From assembly GCA_965229605.1 (NCBI GenBank), contig OZ245892.1:806001-870000 (forward strand): a DNA stretch of 64,000 nt, read 5' to 3'. This document shows positions 43,040 through 51,885 of the stretch, in pieces; position 1 is the first letter of the stretch, and each line of letters starts with the position of its first letter. Position numbers and translations under genes: made by a program. Under the pieces are notes generated by a model. That model was not told where the DNA came from. It saw only the letters and a program-made list of their open reading frames with translations, and made no database searches. This DNA comes from G965229605 sp965229605. Its GTDB lineage: Bacteria > Pseudomonadota > Alphaproteobacteria > CBDDJK01.

Positions 43040-44060
43040 TCTTATTGATGCAATCTGGTGGCGCGACTATTTATGGCCGCTGGTCTGGACGCTTTTCCTC
43101 ATCTTGTGCATCGTCTTGCCCGTCATCGTGTCAGTCGCTTATCTGACTCTGGCTGAACGCAAGGTCATCGGCTGGATACAACTGCGGCGCGGACCAAATG
43201 TCGTCGGACCCTTCGGCCTCTTGCAACCACTCGCAGACGGGCTGAAACTCTTTTTAAAAGAAACCATCATCCCTTCCGGAGCCAATCCCGTCCTGTTCGT
43301 GATCGCCCCAATGATCACCTTCACGCTGGCTCTGATCGCCTGGGCCGTCATCCCTTTCGACGAAGGATGGGTGCTTTCTGATATAAATGTCGGAATACTC
43401 TATCTTTTCGCCGTTTCCTCGCTTGGAGTCTACGGAATCATTATCGCAGGCTGGGCCTCTAACTCCAAATATCCATTCCTCGGGGCCTTGCGCTCGGCCG
43501 CGCAGATGGTGTCCTACGAAGTCTCCATCGGATTTGTGCTGGTGTCCGTCCTGCTCTTGTCAGGATCGCTCAACCTCTCGCGGGTGGTCGAAGCCCAATC
43601 CGGCCTGTGGAACGTCGTCCCCATGTTCCCCATGTTCGTCGTCTTCCTCATTTCAGCCCTCGCCGAAACCAACCGCGCCCCCTTCGACCTGCCCGAAGCC
43701 GAAGCCGAACTGGTCGCTGGCTATTTCTCCGAATATTCCTCCATGACCTTCGCGCTCTTTTATCTCGGCGAATATGCCAATATGATCTTGATGAGCGGAA
43801 TGACCGTCGTCCTGTTCCTCGGCGGATGGCTGCCTCCCCTCGATATGCTGCCCTTTACCCTGCTGCCAGGGCCAATCTGGTTTGCCCTCAAAATCGCCCT
43901 CGTGCTTTTTATCTTCCTCTGGGTGCGCGCAACATTCCCGCGCTACCGCTATGATCAACTCATGCGGCTGGGCTGGAAAGTATTCCTGCCCTTTTCACTC
44001 TTCTGGCTGGTGCTGACCGCCGGAATCCTGGTCGCTTTTGACTTGACGCCTAAACCTTAA
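43032..44060 (+). CDS. nuoH: NADH-quinone oxidoreductase subunit H
   Basis: A 342-residue membrane subunit next to the quinone site. Motifs: VAYLTLAERKVIGWIQLRRGPNVVGPFGLLQP-like opening, LFLKETIIPSGANP, AETNRAPFDLPEAEAELVAGYFSEYSSM and FLWVRATFPRYRYDQLMRLGWK. I start at ATG 43032, overlapping nuoG by eight bases, not at the frame's first ATG. Third codon positions are unusually rich in C compared with neighbours. Confidence 0.96.
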   Translation: MADLIDAIWWRDYLWPLVWTLFLILCIVLPVIVSVAYLTLAERKVIGWIQLRRGPNVVGPFGLLQPLADGLKLFLKETIIPSGANPVLFVIAPMITFTLALIAWAVIPFDEGWVLSDINVGILYLFAVSSLGVYGIIIAGWASNSKYPFLGALRSAAQMVSYEVSIGFVLVSVLLLSGSLNLSRVVEAQSGLWNVVPMFPMFVVFLISALAETNRAPFDLPEAEAELVAGYFSEYSSMTFALFYLGEYANMILMSGMTVVLFLGGWLPPLDMLPFTLLPGPIWFALKIALVLFIFLWVRATFPRYRYDQLMRLGWKVFLPFSLFWLVLTAGILVAFDLTPKP

Positions 44061-44078
44061 TCCTTAACGGTTTCCCTC

Positions 44079-44567
44079 ATGACGACTTTAATAACAACCG
44101 TCCGTGCCTTTCTGCTGCAAGAACTGATCGGCGGCATGTTGATAACCCTGCGCATGATGTTCAAACCCAAACATACGCTGAATTATCCTTATGAAAAGGG
44201 GCCTCTGTCCCCGCGCTTTCGCGGCGAACATGCGCTGCGCCGCTATCCAAACGGCGAAGAACGCTGCATCGCCTGTAAACTTTGTGAAGCCGCTTGCCCG
44301 GCACAGGCCATCACCATCGAAGCCGAACCCCGCGCCGATGGCTCACGCCGGACCAGCCGCTATGATATTGATATGACCAAATGTATCTATTGCGGCCTGT
44401 GTCAGGAAGCCTGCCCGGTCGATGCTATTGTGCAAGGCCCCAATTTTGAATTTTCAACCGAAACCCGTGAAGAACTTTTCTTTGATAAACAGCGTTTGCT
44501 CGCCAATGGAGACCGCTGGGAATCAGCGATTGCTGCCAATCTGGCTAAAGATGCACCTTACCGCTAG
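44079..44567 (+). CDS. nuoI: NADH-quinone oxidoreductase subunit I
   Basis: The 162-residue peripheral subunit with two [4Fe-4S] clusters: CIACKLCEAACPAQAI and CIYCGLCQEACPVDAI. FKPKHTLNYPYEKGPLSPRFRGEH is the family N-terminus. It passes electrons to N2 near the quinone. It sits 18 bases after nuoH. Confidence 0.96.
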   Translation: MTTLITTVRAFLLQELIGGMLITLRMMFKPKHTLNYPYEKGPLSPRFRGEHALRRYPNGEERCIACKLCEAACPAQAITIEAEPRADGSRRTSRYDIDMTKCIYCGLCQEACPVDAIVQGPNFEFSTETREELFFDKQRLLANGDRWESAIAANLAKDAPYR

Positions 44568-44603
44568 GCGCGCATAAAGCGTATATAGAATCTGGATGAT
44601 GAT

Positions 44604-45185
44604 ATGATTGTGGACAGTCTTTTTTACCTGTTTTCTGCCGTGCTGCTGATGTCGGCCTTGCTGGTGATTACCGCCCGCAATCCAGTCCATGCCGTGCTTT
44701 TCTTGATCCTGGCCTTTTTCAACGCCGCAGGCCTGTTCCTTTTGCTGGGGGCAGAATTCCTGGCCATGCTGCTGGTCGTTGTCTATGTCGGGGCGGTGAT
44801 GGTCTTGTTCCTGTTCGTGGTTATGATGCTGGATGTCAATTTCTCCAGATTACGCGGCGGCTTCGTGCGCTATCTTCCACTGGGCCTCGGGGTTGCCGGT
44901 GTTTTGCTGGTCGAACTTATCGCATCAGGGCTGGCCTGGCGTGTCGCAAGCCCGCAATCTGCCCTGCCAATGCCAAATGATGTGGATAATACCCGTGCAC
45001 TCGGCCAAGTCATCTATACCCATTATATCTATTTATTTCAGGGGGCCGGGTTGATCCTGCTGGTGGCGATGATCGGGGCGATTGTCCTGACTTTGCGCAA
45101 CCGGCCGGGGGTTCGCCGCCAGAATATCAGTGACCAGTTGGCCCGACGCGGTGCCGATGAAATTACTCTGGTCTCAGGCCGTTGA
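44604..45185 (+). CDS. nuoJ: NADH-quinone oxidoreductase subunit J
   Basis: A 193-residue proton-pump membrane subunit with five helices. RNPVHAVLFLILAFFNAAGLFLLLGAEFLAMLLVVVYVGAVMVLFLFVVMMLDV is the conserved core around the pi-bulge helix. The C-terminal LARRGADEITLV tail is soluble. Confidence 0.94.
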   Translation: MIVDSLFYLFSAVLLMSALLVITARNPVHAVLFLILAFFNAAGLFLLLGAEFLAMLLVVVYVGAVMVLFLFVVMMLDVNFSRLRGGFVRYLPLGLGVAGVLLVELIASGLAWRVASPQSALPMPNDVDNTRALGQVIYTHYIYLFQGAGLILLVAMIGAIVLTLRNRPGVRRQNISDQLARRGADEITLVSGR

Positions 45186-45212
45186 TATATTGATCTATAA
45201 AGAGGAAAAAGC

Positions 45213-45521
45213 GTGACTATTGAAACCAGCCATTATCTGATTGTTGCCTCTTTGCTATTTGCGATTGGCCTGATCGGCCTGTTTATCAATCGGCGCAATA
45301 TCATCGTGATTCTGATGTCGGTTGAACTCATGCTTCTGGCGGTCAATATCAATATGGTCGCTTTTTCAGCCGCCCTGTCCGACTTGACCGGTCAGGTGTT
45401 CACTTTATTTATTTTAACCGTTGCGGCCGCAGAAGTCGCTATCGGGCTGGCTATTCTTGTGGTTTTCTATCGAACACGGGCCACCATTGAGGTCAATGAT
45501 CTCAGCACATTAAAAGGATAA
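45213..45521 (+). CDS. nuoK: NADH-quinone oxidoreductase subunit K
   Basis: A 102-residue subunit with three helices. The functionally important glutamates are in VILMSVELMLLAVNINMVAF and LTVAAAEVAIGLAILV. nuoL, nuoM and nuoN, which normally follow, are absent: fabG begins 28 bases later. Confidence 0.95.
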   Translation: MTIETSHYLIVASLLFAIGLIGLFINRRNIIVILMSVELMLLAVNINMVAFSAALSDLTGQVFTLFILTVAAAEVAIGLAILVVFYRTRATIEVNDLSTLKG

Positions 45522-45548
45522 GCCTTTTATATTTTCAAAGAGGGGGGC

Positions 45549-46304
45549 ATGTTCGATTTAACTGGAAAAACAGCTTTAGTCACCGGCGCATCGGGCGGAA
45601 TTGGACGGGCGACGGCGCTTGCGCTTTATCAAGGCGGTGCCTCGCTTGCCCTGAGTGGCACCCGTGAAGCTGCCTTGCAAGAAACAGCCGATCTTTTGCA
45701 TGCTGAAAACAAGTCGGGTGGGGCGGTGCATATTGTCCCGGCAAATCTTTCAGATGCTGATGCGCCATCCAGTCTGGCAGAAGCGGCAGAGGCTGCACTT
45801 GGGCAGATTGACATTCTGGTCAATAACGCCGGGATTACCCGTGATATGCTGACCATGCGCCTGAAAGATGAAGACTGGGAAAATGTGCTATCCGTTAACT
45901 TGACCGCCGCCTTTAAACTGACTCGTGCGGTGATTAAAGGGATGATCAAGCGGCGTTGGGGGCGGGTTATTTCGATTTCCTCCATTGTCGGGGTGACCGG
46001 TAATTCGGGCCAAGCGAATTATGTTGCTGCAAAAGCCGGTTTGATTGGTTTTTCCAAGTCGTTGGCGCAAGAGGTTGGCACGCGCGGGCTTACTGTCAAC
46101 TGCATTGCGCCCGGTTTTATTGTGACGGATATGACGGCAAGCCTTTCCGATGATCATGCGGCAGCCCTTAAAGCCAAAATTCCGCAAGGACGGTTGGGAG
46201 AACCAGAAGATATTGCCGCAGGGGTGCGCTATCTGGCTTCGGAAGAAGCGGCTTATATTACCGGGCAAACGCTGCATATCAACGGCGGCATGGCGATGCT
46301 CTAG
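45549..46304 (+). CDS. fabG: 3-oxoacyl-[acyl-carrier-protein] reductase
   Basis: A 251-residue short-chain dehydrogenase: TGASGGIGRATAL binds NADP, ILVNNAGITRDMLTMRL is typical of FabG, and the Ser-Tyr-Lys site reads ISISS ... QANYVAAKAGLIGFSKSLA. It ends GQTLHINGGMAML. A strong gagggggg site precedes the ATG. Usually with fabD and acpP; here it lies between nuoK and tolB, so it may be a paralogue acting on another 3-oxoacyl substrate. Confidence 0.9.
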   Translation: MFDLTGKTALVTGASGGIGRATALALYQGGASLALSGTREAALQETADLLHAENKSGGAVHIVPANLSDADAPSSLAEAAEAALGQIDILVNNAGITRDMLTMRLKDEDWENVLSVNLTAAFKLTRAVIKGMIKRRWGRVISISSIVGVTGNSGQANYVAAKAGLIGFSKSLAQEVGTRGLTVNCIAPGFIVTDMTASLSDDHAAALKAKIPQGRLGEPEDIAAGVRYLASEEAAYITGQTLHINGGMAML

Positions 46305-46344
46305 GCGACTGATGGCCAAGCAGGATATTTAGAAACAGACGATC

Positions 46345-47691
46345 ATGGTTAAAATACGCGCAGTCTATCGCAGTCTATATATGCTTTGCATCGCGCTTGC
46401 TGTATGGATTGCTGCAGGATGGCTGGATTCGCTGCGTGCGGAAGTCAATATTGATATTACCCGCGGCAATGTTCAGCCTGTCCCGATTGCGCTGGTGCCT
46501 TTTCAAGGCGAGAATACACAAGAAATCGAAGTCGGGACCCGCATTGCCGAGGTCGTGGGGGCCAATCTTGCGCGTTCAGGGCTTTTTACGCTGGTCAATC
46601 CGCAGGCCTTTATCCAGCAGGAAATTGACATTCAGTCCTGGCCCCGGTTTGGCGACTGGCGGACAATCAATGCTCAGGCGCTGGTCAATGGGCAGGTGCA
46701 GACCCAAGCCGATGGGCGATTGCGTGTGGAATTTCGTCTATGGGATGTCTTTGCCGAAACCCAGATGCAGGGCATGGCCTATGCGGCGGGTGGCGGTAAC
46801 TGGCGGCGGGTGGCGCATATTATCTCCGATGCCATTTATAAACGGATCACCGGTGAATCCGGCTATTTTGACAGCCGCATTGTTTATATTGCGGAATCCG
46901 GCCCGGCAAACCAGCGCATCAAACGCCTGGCGATTATGGACCAGGACGGGGCAAATCATCGCTATTTGACCAATGATCAGGTGCTTGTCCTTACCCCGCG
47001 CTTTTCGCCAGCCAGCCAGACCATCACCTATTTAAGCTATTTCAACGATGTCCCGCGGGTCTATATCTTTGATATTCAAACCGGACAGCAAGAAGTCTTG
47101 GGTGCTTTTGAAGATATGACCTTTGCCCCGCGCTTTTCGCCGGATGGCAAACAGGTGGTCTTGAGCTATGCACAAGGTGCAAATTCCGATATCTATGTCA
47201 TGCAGCTTGATGGACGGGTTGTCACCCGCTTGACCGGTGATCCGGCGATTGATACATCGCCAAGTTTTTCGCCCGATGGCCAGCAGATTACCTTTGAATC
47301 GGACCGTGGGGGTTCTCAACAAATCTATGTGATGAATGCCGATGGAAGCGATCAAAAACGGATCAGCTTTGGCTCGGGCCGTTACGGTACACCGGTCTGG
47401 TCGCCGCGTGGCGACCTGATCGCCTTTACCAAACTCTATAAGGGCAAATTCTTTATAGGGGTCATGCGTCCCGATGGCTCCGGGGAGCGTTTGCTGGTCG
47501 AAGGCTTCCATAACGAAGGGCCTAGCTGGTCCCCCAACGGGCGGGTGATTATCTTCTTTAAACAAACGCCCCAGCCTGACAATTCAACAAAAAGCGAAAT
47601 CTATTCGATTGATTTAACCGGCGGGAATTTGCGACGAATTATCACGCCGGGCGATGCGTCTGATCCGGCCTGGGGCCCGCTTAATCCCTGA
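46345..47691 (+). CDS. tolB: Tol-Pal system protein TolB
   Basis: A 448-residue periplasmic protein with a signal segment (about 1-32), an N-terminal domain (IDITRGNVQPVPIALVPFQG) and a six-bladed beta-propeller (RFSPDGKQVVLSYAQG, SPSFSPDGQQITFESDRGG, NADGSDQKRISFGSGRYGTPVWSPRG). It links Pal to the inner-membrane TolQRA machine. The partners tolQ, tolR, tolA and pal are not in the window. Confidence 0.94.
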   Translation: MVKIRAVYRSLYMLCIALAVWIAAGWLDSLRAEVNIDITRGNVQPVPIALVPFQGENTQEIEVGTRIAEVVGANLARSGLFTLVNPQAFIQQEIDIQSWPRFGDWRTINAQALVNGQVQTQADGRLRVEFRLWDVFAETQMQGMAYAAGGGNWRRVAHIISDAIYKRITGESGYFDSRIVYIAESGPANQRIKRLAIMDQDGANHRYLTNDQVLVLTPRFSPASQTITYLSYFNDVPRVYIFDIQTGQQEVLGAFEDMTFAPRFSPDGKQVVLSYAQGANSDIYVMQLDGRVVTRLTGDPAIDTSPSFSPDGQQITFESDRGGSQQIYVMNADGSDQKRISFGSGRYGTPVWSPRGDLIAFTKLYKGKFFIGVMRPDGSGERLLVEGFHNEGPSWSPNGRVIIFFKQTPQPDNSTKSEIYSIDLTGGNLRRIITPGDASDPAWGPLNP

Positions 47692-47721
47692 TTTTATGAC
47701 CTGATATATGGGATCATTGAT

Positions 47722-48849
47722 ATGAAATATATTCTCTCGCCATCGCCAAGGTGCCGGATGTCGCCTTTTTTTGCCGCCACACAGGCCGAAGGCGTGGTGT
47801 CCTTTTCCGTCTATAACCAGATGCTGATGCCAACCAGCTATGGCCACCCGGAAGAAGAATACTGGCGGCTGATCAACGGGGTTTCCATGTGGGATGTCGG
47901 GGTTGAACGCCAGATAGCTCTGGAAGGGCCGGATGCGGCTGAACTTGCACAAATTCTCTGCCCGCGCCGCGTTGACAATATGGTGATCGGGCAAGGGAAA
48001 TATGTGCCGCTTTGCACGCAGTCGGGGGTCCTGATCAATGATCCTATTCTTTTGAAAGTGGCCGAGGATCGTTTCTTTTTATCAATTGCCGATAGTCAGA
48101 TTGAGTTCTGGGCCAGAGCCGTTGCCGATGAGCGCGGATTGAAACGGGTCAAGGTCTATGAGCCTGATGTTTCCCCGCTTGCTGTGCAAGGCCCGAAGGC
48201 TGAAGATGTTATTGCCAGCCTGTTTGGGGAATGGGTACGCGATATCAAATATTTCTGGTTCAAAGAGGTTGAGATTGAGGGTATTCCGCTTTTGCTGGCC
48301 CGCTCTGGCTGGTCAAAGCAGGGCGGGTTTGAGCTTTACCTGATGGATGGCAGCCGTGGCACAGACCTTTGGAATCTTGTGAAGGAAGCCGGGAAGCCCT
48401 GGAGCATTGGGCCTGGAAATCCGAATCCGGTTGAGCGGGTGGAAAGTGGTCTTTTGTCCTGGGGCGGGGATACCGATGGCGAGACCAATCCGTTTGAAGT
48501 CCGCCTTGGTCGCTATGTTGATCGTGATCTTCCAGACCATGTGATCGGAGCGGAGGCTTTGCGGCGCATTGCCGATGAGGGCCCGGCGCGTCAGCAGCTG
48601 GGTCTTGTGATCGAGACCAGTGCTGAAAAGCCGGTTCCCCCGGTGAGTTGGGAGACACTGCGCTGGTCTTCGATATATGCCGGTCAAAATCATGTGGGCC
48701 ATATGACGGTCTGGACTTTTTCTTTACGGTTAAAGAAAATGATAGGTTTCGGCTTGGTTCATGCCTCTTTGAATGTTGGAGAGACGGTGACTATTCGCAT
48801 GAACGGGCAGGAGTACTCAGCGCGCTTGTGCGAACTTCCGTTCCTTTAA
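47722..48849 (+). CDS. DmdA-like DMSP demethylase-family protein
   Basis: A 375-residue protein of the glycine-cleavage T (aminomethyltransferase) fold. Compared with what I remember of Pelagibacter DmdA, it shares the whole architecture: SVYNQMLMP, EEEYWRLINGVSMWDVGVERQ, LEGPDAAEL, SGVLINDPILLK, EPDVSPLAVQGPKAE, SRSGFSKQGGYE-like ARSGWSKQGGFELYL, and PVERVESGLLSWGGD. DmdA moves a methyl group from dimethylsulfoniopropionate to tetrahydrofolate. Related demethylases for other methylated compounds exist, so the substrate is not proven. No dmdB, dmdC or dmdD is adjacent. Confidence 0.7.
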   Translation: MKYILSPSPRCRMSPFFAATQAEGVVSFSVYNQMLMPTSYGHPEEEYWRLINGVSMWDVGVERQIALEGPDAAELAQILCPRRVDNMVIGQGKYVPLCTQSGVLINDPILLKVAEDRFFLSIADSQIEFWARAVADERGLKRVKVYEPDVSPLAVQGPKAEDVIASLFGEWVRDIKYFWFKEVEIEGIPLLLARSGWSKQGGFELYLMDGSRGTDLWNLVKEAGKPWSIGPGNPNPVERVESGLLSWGGDTDGETNPFEVRLGRYVDRDLPDHVIGAEALRRIADEGPARQQLGLVIETSAEKPVPPVSWETLRWSSIYAGQNHVGHMTVWTFSLRLKKMIGFGLVHASLNVGETVTIRMNGQEYSARLCELPFL

Positions 48850-48861
48850 ACGCTTCTTGCA

Positions 48862-51800
48862 ATGAGCCCGTTTCCTCTTGATCACAGATGGCAGGTAACG
48901 GATGATGAAGGCTTGGCGCATCCCCCTGATGTACTGGCTGAAATTGAGGCCGATGGTCAAACAGTGCGGGCGATTCAGCAGTGGCTTGCTACTCTGGATC
49001 ATCCCGATCACGGGCTGCGGTTTTTAAAGAAAATCCTTGAGTCCAGTCCCTATTTGCGCGGGTTAATCTGTCGCTATAGCGATACGCTTGTTGATGTACT
49101 TGGCACCGGGCCGGTTGTGGCTCTGGATAAGGTGTTGGCGCCGCTTGCAGTAAACCCGGACCCTTTAGCCCGCCCGCCACAACCCGAAGTCTTGATGCGC
49201 CAGTTGCGCACGGTCAAAGGCCGGGCGGCCCTGGTTCTGGCCTTAACCGAACTTGCTGCTGTCCAGCCGCTTTTATGGATTACCGAAGGATTGAGCCGGG
49301 TTGCCGCCCGCACGCTCTGCCATGCGCTTGATTGCGCCTTAAAAACCTGTTTGCGCCGTTCTTTGCCAGAAAGAGCAGATGACTGGACCCTGCCGATTGA
49401 TCGCTGTGGGGTGGTTGCGCTGGCTATGGGCAAGCTGGGGGCAGGGGAGCTTAATTTTTCATCGGATATCGACTTGATTCTTTTGTTTGATCCCGAGCGT
49501 ATAAAATCGCGGGCTCCGGATCACCTTCAATCCGAATTAAATCGCGCCGTGCGCTTGCTGACCCGGATTATGGAAGAACGCACATCGGACGGCTATGTTT
49601 TTCGGGTTGATCTGCGTCTGCGGCCCGATCACGGAGCAACCCCGCCGATCATTGCGCTGGAAGCGGCCTGGACCTATTATGAAAGCTTGGCCCAGACGTG
49701 GGAGCGGGCAGCAATGATCAAGGCGCACCCCATCGCCGGGGACTATGAGTTGGGTCATTGTTTTCTTTCGCATATACAGCCGTTTATCTGGCGGAAATAT
49801 CTGGATTTTTCAGCCATTCTTGATATTCAGCGCATTCACAGCCAGATTGAACAGAGCCACCGCACGCAGGCGGGTCAGCTGGCGGGGCGCAATATAAAGC
49901 TGGGCGCAGGTGGTATTCGGGCGATTGAATTTTTTGTCCAGACCTTGCAACTGATCTGGGGCGGGCGGCGCGTGTCACTCCGCCAATCGCGCACGCTGGA
50001 TATCCTTTCCCTGTTGGTTAGCGAACAGCTGATTGATTCTGAATCTGCCAAGGTTTTGTCGCAGGCCTATCTGTTTTTGCGCGGGCTTGAGCATTGTTTG
50101 CAGATGATTGAGGATCAGCAGACCCAGACCCTGCCCAATAGTCCAGAGGGTCTTCAACCGATCAGAAAATTGATGGGAAGGGTGGATGACAGAAATTTTG
50201 AGGACGAAATTCTGTCCCATCTCCAGGGTGTGACTTCAGCCTGTGCAGAGCTTTATGCTCATCTTGATCAGGTTAATTCCGGGGCAAAAGAGCCGGTTTC
50301 GCAAGCGTCTTTATCGCCGTCTGTCAGCTATACATCTGATCAGCTGCGTCGCTTCGGCTTTTCTGAGCCCGATTTCGTTCATGCCCGCATTCAAATCTGG
50401 CTGAGCGGGCGGGTGCGCTGCCTGGGGCTGGAGCGATCCCGGCGACTTTTGCTTGATTTGCTGGACCCGCTTTTGCAACATTTAGGCGCAACCGGGGATG
50501 CCGATGAAGCCTTTCGCCGCTTTGATGATTTTCTCACGCGCTTGCCAGCCGGAATGCAGCTTTTTTCGCTTTTTCGGGCAAATCCGTCGCTTTTACATCT
50601 GGTGACCACTTTGCTTGGCAATGCTCCGCGTCTGGCGGAGGAGTTGGCCCGTGATCCTTCACGCCTTGATTGCGTGCTGGAGCCCGGATTCCATGACCCT
50701 TTTCCGGGTACAGAACATTTGCAGGAAGCTCTTGACCATTTAATAGAAGCATCGCCAGACGCATCTTTTGCGCCTGTACAAAGCGACCCTGAGCTTGCCC
50801 TGTCGCTTATCCGCCGCTTTAGTGCCGAACGTGCGTTTCAGCTGGGGGTGCGGCTGTTGACGGGAATTGACAAGCCCGAAGCTGCCAATCAGGGCTATAG
50901 CCGGCTTGCAGATGCGGCTCTGAGCAAGCTGGTTCCGCTGGTCCAGTCGCATTTTAGCGCGCAATACGGAACCATCGCGGGCAGTTTTGCGCTTTTAGGT
51001 CTGGGGAAACTTGGCGGACACGAGCTTTTACCGGCGTCTGATATAGATATGATGTTCCTCTATGACAGTGCAGAGGATGGGGCCTTGTCAAGCGGACCCA
51101 AAGCGATTGGGACGGAGGTTTACTATCTGCGCTTTTGTCAAAGACTGGTGGGAGCGATAACAGCCAATAGCCGGGACGGGCGACTTTATGAGGTCGATCT
51201 GCGTTTGCGCCCGGGCGGGACAGCCGGTCCTCTGGCCACAAAACTGCAGGCTCTGGAAAGCTATTTTCAGCTGGAAGACGGGGTGCCAGCTGCCGGGAAA
51301 GCCTGGACCTTTGAGCATATGGCCCTGACCCGTGCCAGAGTGATACTGGCCAGTTCCAGTGTAATCCATCAACAAATTGAGCAGTTGATCAGGGTTATTT
51401 TATGCCAGCCGCGTGATCCTGCACGATTACGCGATGATGTGCTGTCAATGCGCATAAGGATTTTCCGGGAGAAACCGCCCGCTAATTCATGGGATATAAA
51501 ATATCTGGAAGGCGGATTGATTGATGCCGAATTTATTGTGCAATATCTATTGTTGAAACATGCCAGCCGGATTGAGGGATTGATTGATCCAGATACCGCC
51601 ATTGCGCTTGGACGGTTGCGGTCTGCGGATATCATCTCGCAGGAACGGCATGACCGTTTATTAACCGGCTTGCGCTTATGGCGGCGGCTGCAAGGCGTCT
51701 TGCGTCTGACCAGCAAAGGGATGTTTGACGAAGCGACGGCTCCAAAAGGTCAATGCCAGGCGATTGCGCAGGCCTGCGGCTTTTCAGATTTCATGGATTT

Positions 51801-51867
51801 AAAAAATGAAATCAGTCTATTGCGGAAAAATATTCATCTGGATTATCAAGAAATTGTAGCCGCTTGA
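48862..51867 (+). CDS. glnE: Bifunctional glutamine synthetase adenylyltransferase/deadenylylase
   Basis: A 1001-residue GlnE that adds and removes AMP on glutamine synthetase in response to PII. Two nucleotidyltransferase domains are visible: GKLGAGELNFSSDIDLILLFD near 190 (deadenylylase half) and GLGKLGGHELLPASDIDMMFLYD near 715 (adenylylase half), separated by helical regulatory parts. VDLRLRPGGTAGPLAT is the second metal region. It stands alone and converges with the fadB-like gene. Confidence 0.94.
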   Translation: MSPFPLDHRWQVTDDEGLAHPPDVLAEIEADGQTVRAIQQWLATLDHPDHGLRFLKKILESSPYLRGLICRYSDTLVDVLGTGPVVALDKVLAPLAVNPDPLARPPQPEVLMRQLRTVKGRAALVLALTELAAVQPLLWITEGLSRVAARTLCHALDCALKTCLRRSLPERADDWTLPIDRCGVVALAMGKLGAGELNFSSDIDLILLFDPERIKSRAPDHLQSELNRAVRLLTRIMEERTSDGYVFRVDLRLRPDHGATPPIIALEAAWTYYESLAQTWERAAMIKAHPIAGDYELGHCFLSHIQPFIWRKYLDFSAILDIQRIHSQIEQSHRTQAGQLAGRNIKLGAGGIRAIEFFVQTLQLIWGGRRVSLRQSRTLDILSLLVSEQLIDSESAKVLSQAYLFLRGLEHCLQMIEDQQTQTLPNSPEGLQPIRKLMGRVDDRNFEDEILSHLQGVTSACAELYAHLDQVNSGAKEPVSQASLSPSVSYTSDQLRRFGFSEPDFVHARIQIWLSGRVRCLGLERSRRLLLDLLDPLLQHLGATGDADEAFRRFDDFLTRLPAGMQLFSLFRANPSLLHLVTTLLGNAPRLAEELARDPSRLDCVLEPGFHDPFPGTEHLQEALDHLIEASPDASFAPVQSDPELALSLIRRFSAERAFQLGVRLLTGIDKPEAANQGYSRLADAALSKLVPLVQSHFSAQYGTIAGSFALLGLGKLGGHELLPASDIDMMFLYDSAEDGALSSGPKAIGTEVYYLRFCQRLVGAITANSRDGRLYEVDLRLRPGGTAGPLATKLQALESYFQLEDGVPAAGKAWTFEHMALTRARVILASSSVIHQQIEQLIRVILCQPRDPARLRDDVLSMRIRIFREKPPANSWDIKYLEGGLIDAEFIVQYLLLKHASRIEGLIDPDTAIALGRLRSADIISQERHDRLLTGLRLWRRLQGVLRLTSKGMFDEATAPKGQCQAIAQACGFSDFMDLKNEISLLRKNIHLDYQEIVAA

Positions 51868-51885
51868 AATAGATCCTTAACAGGG

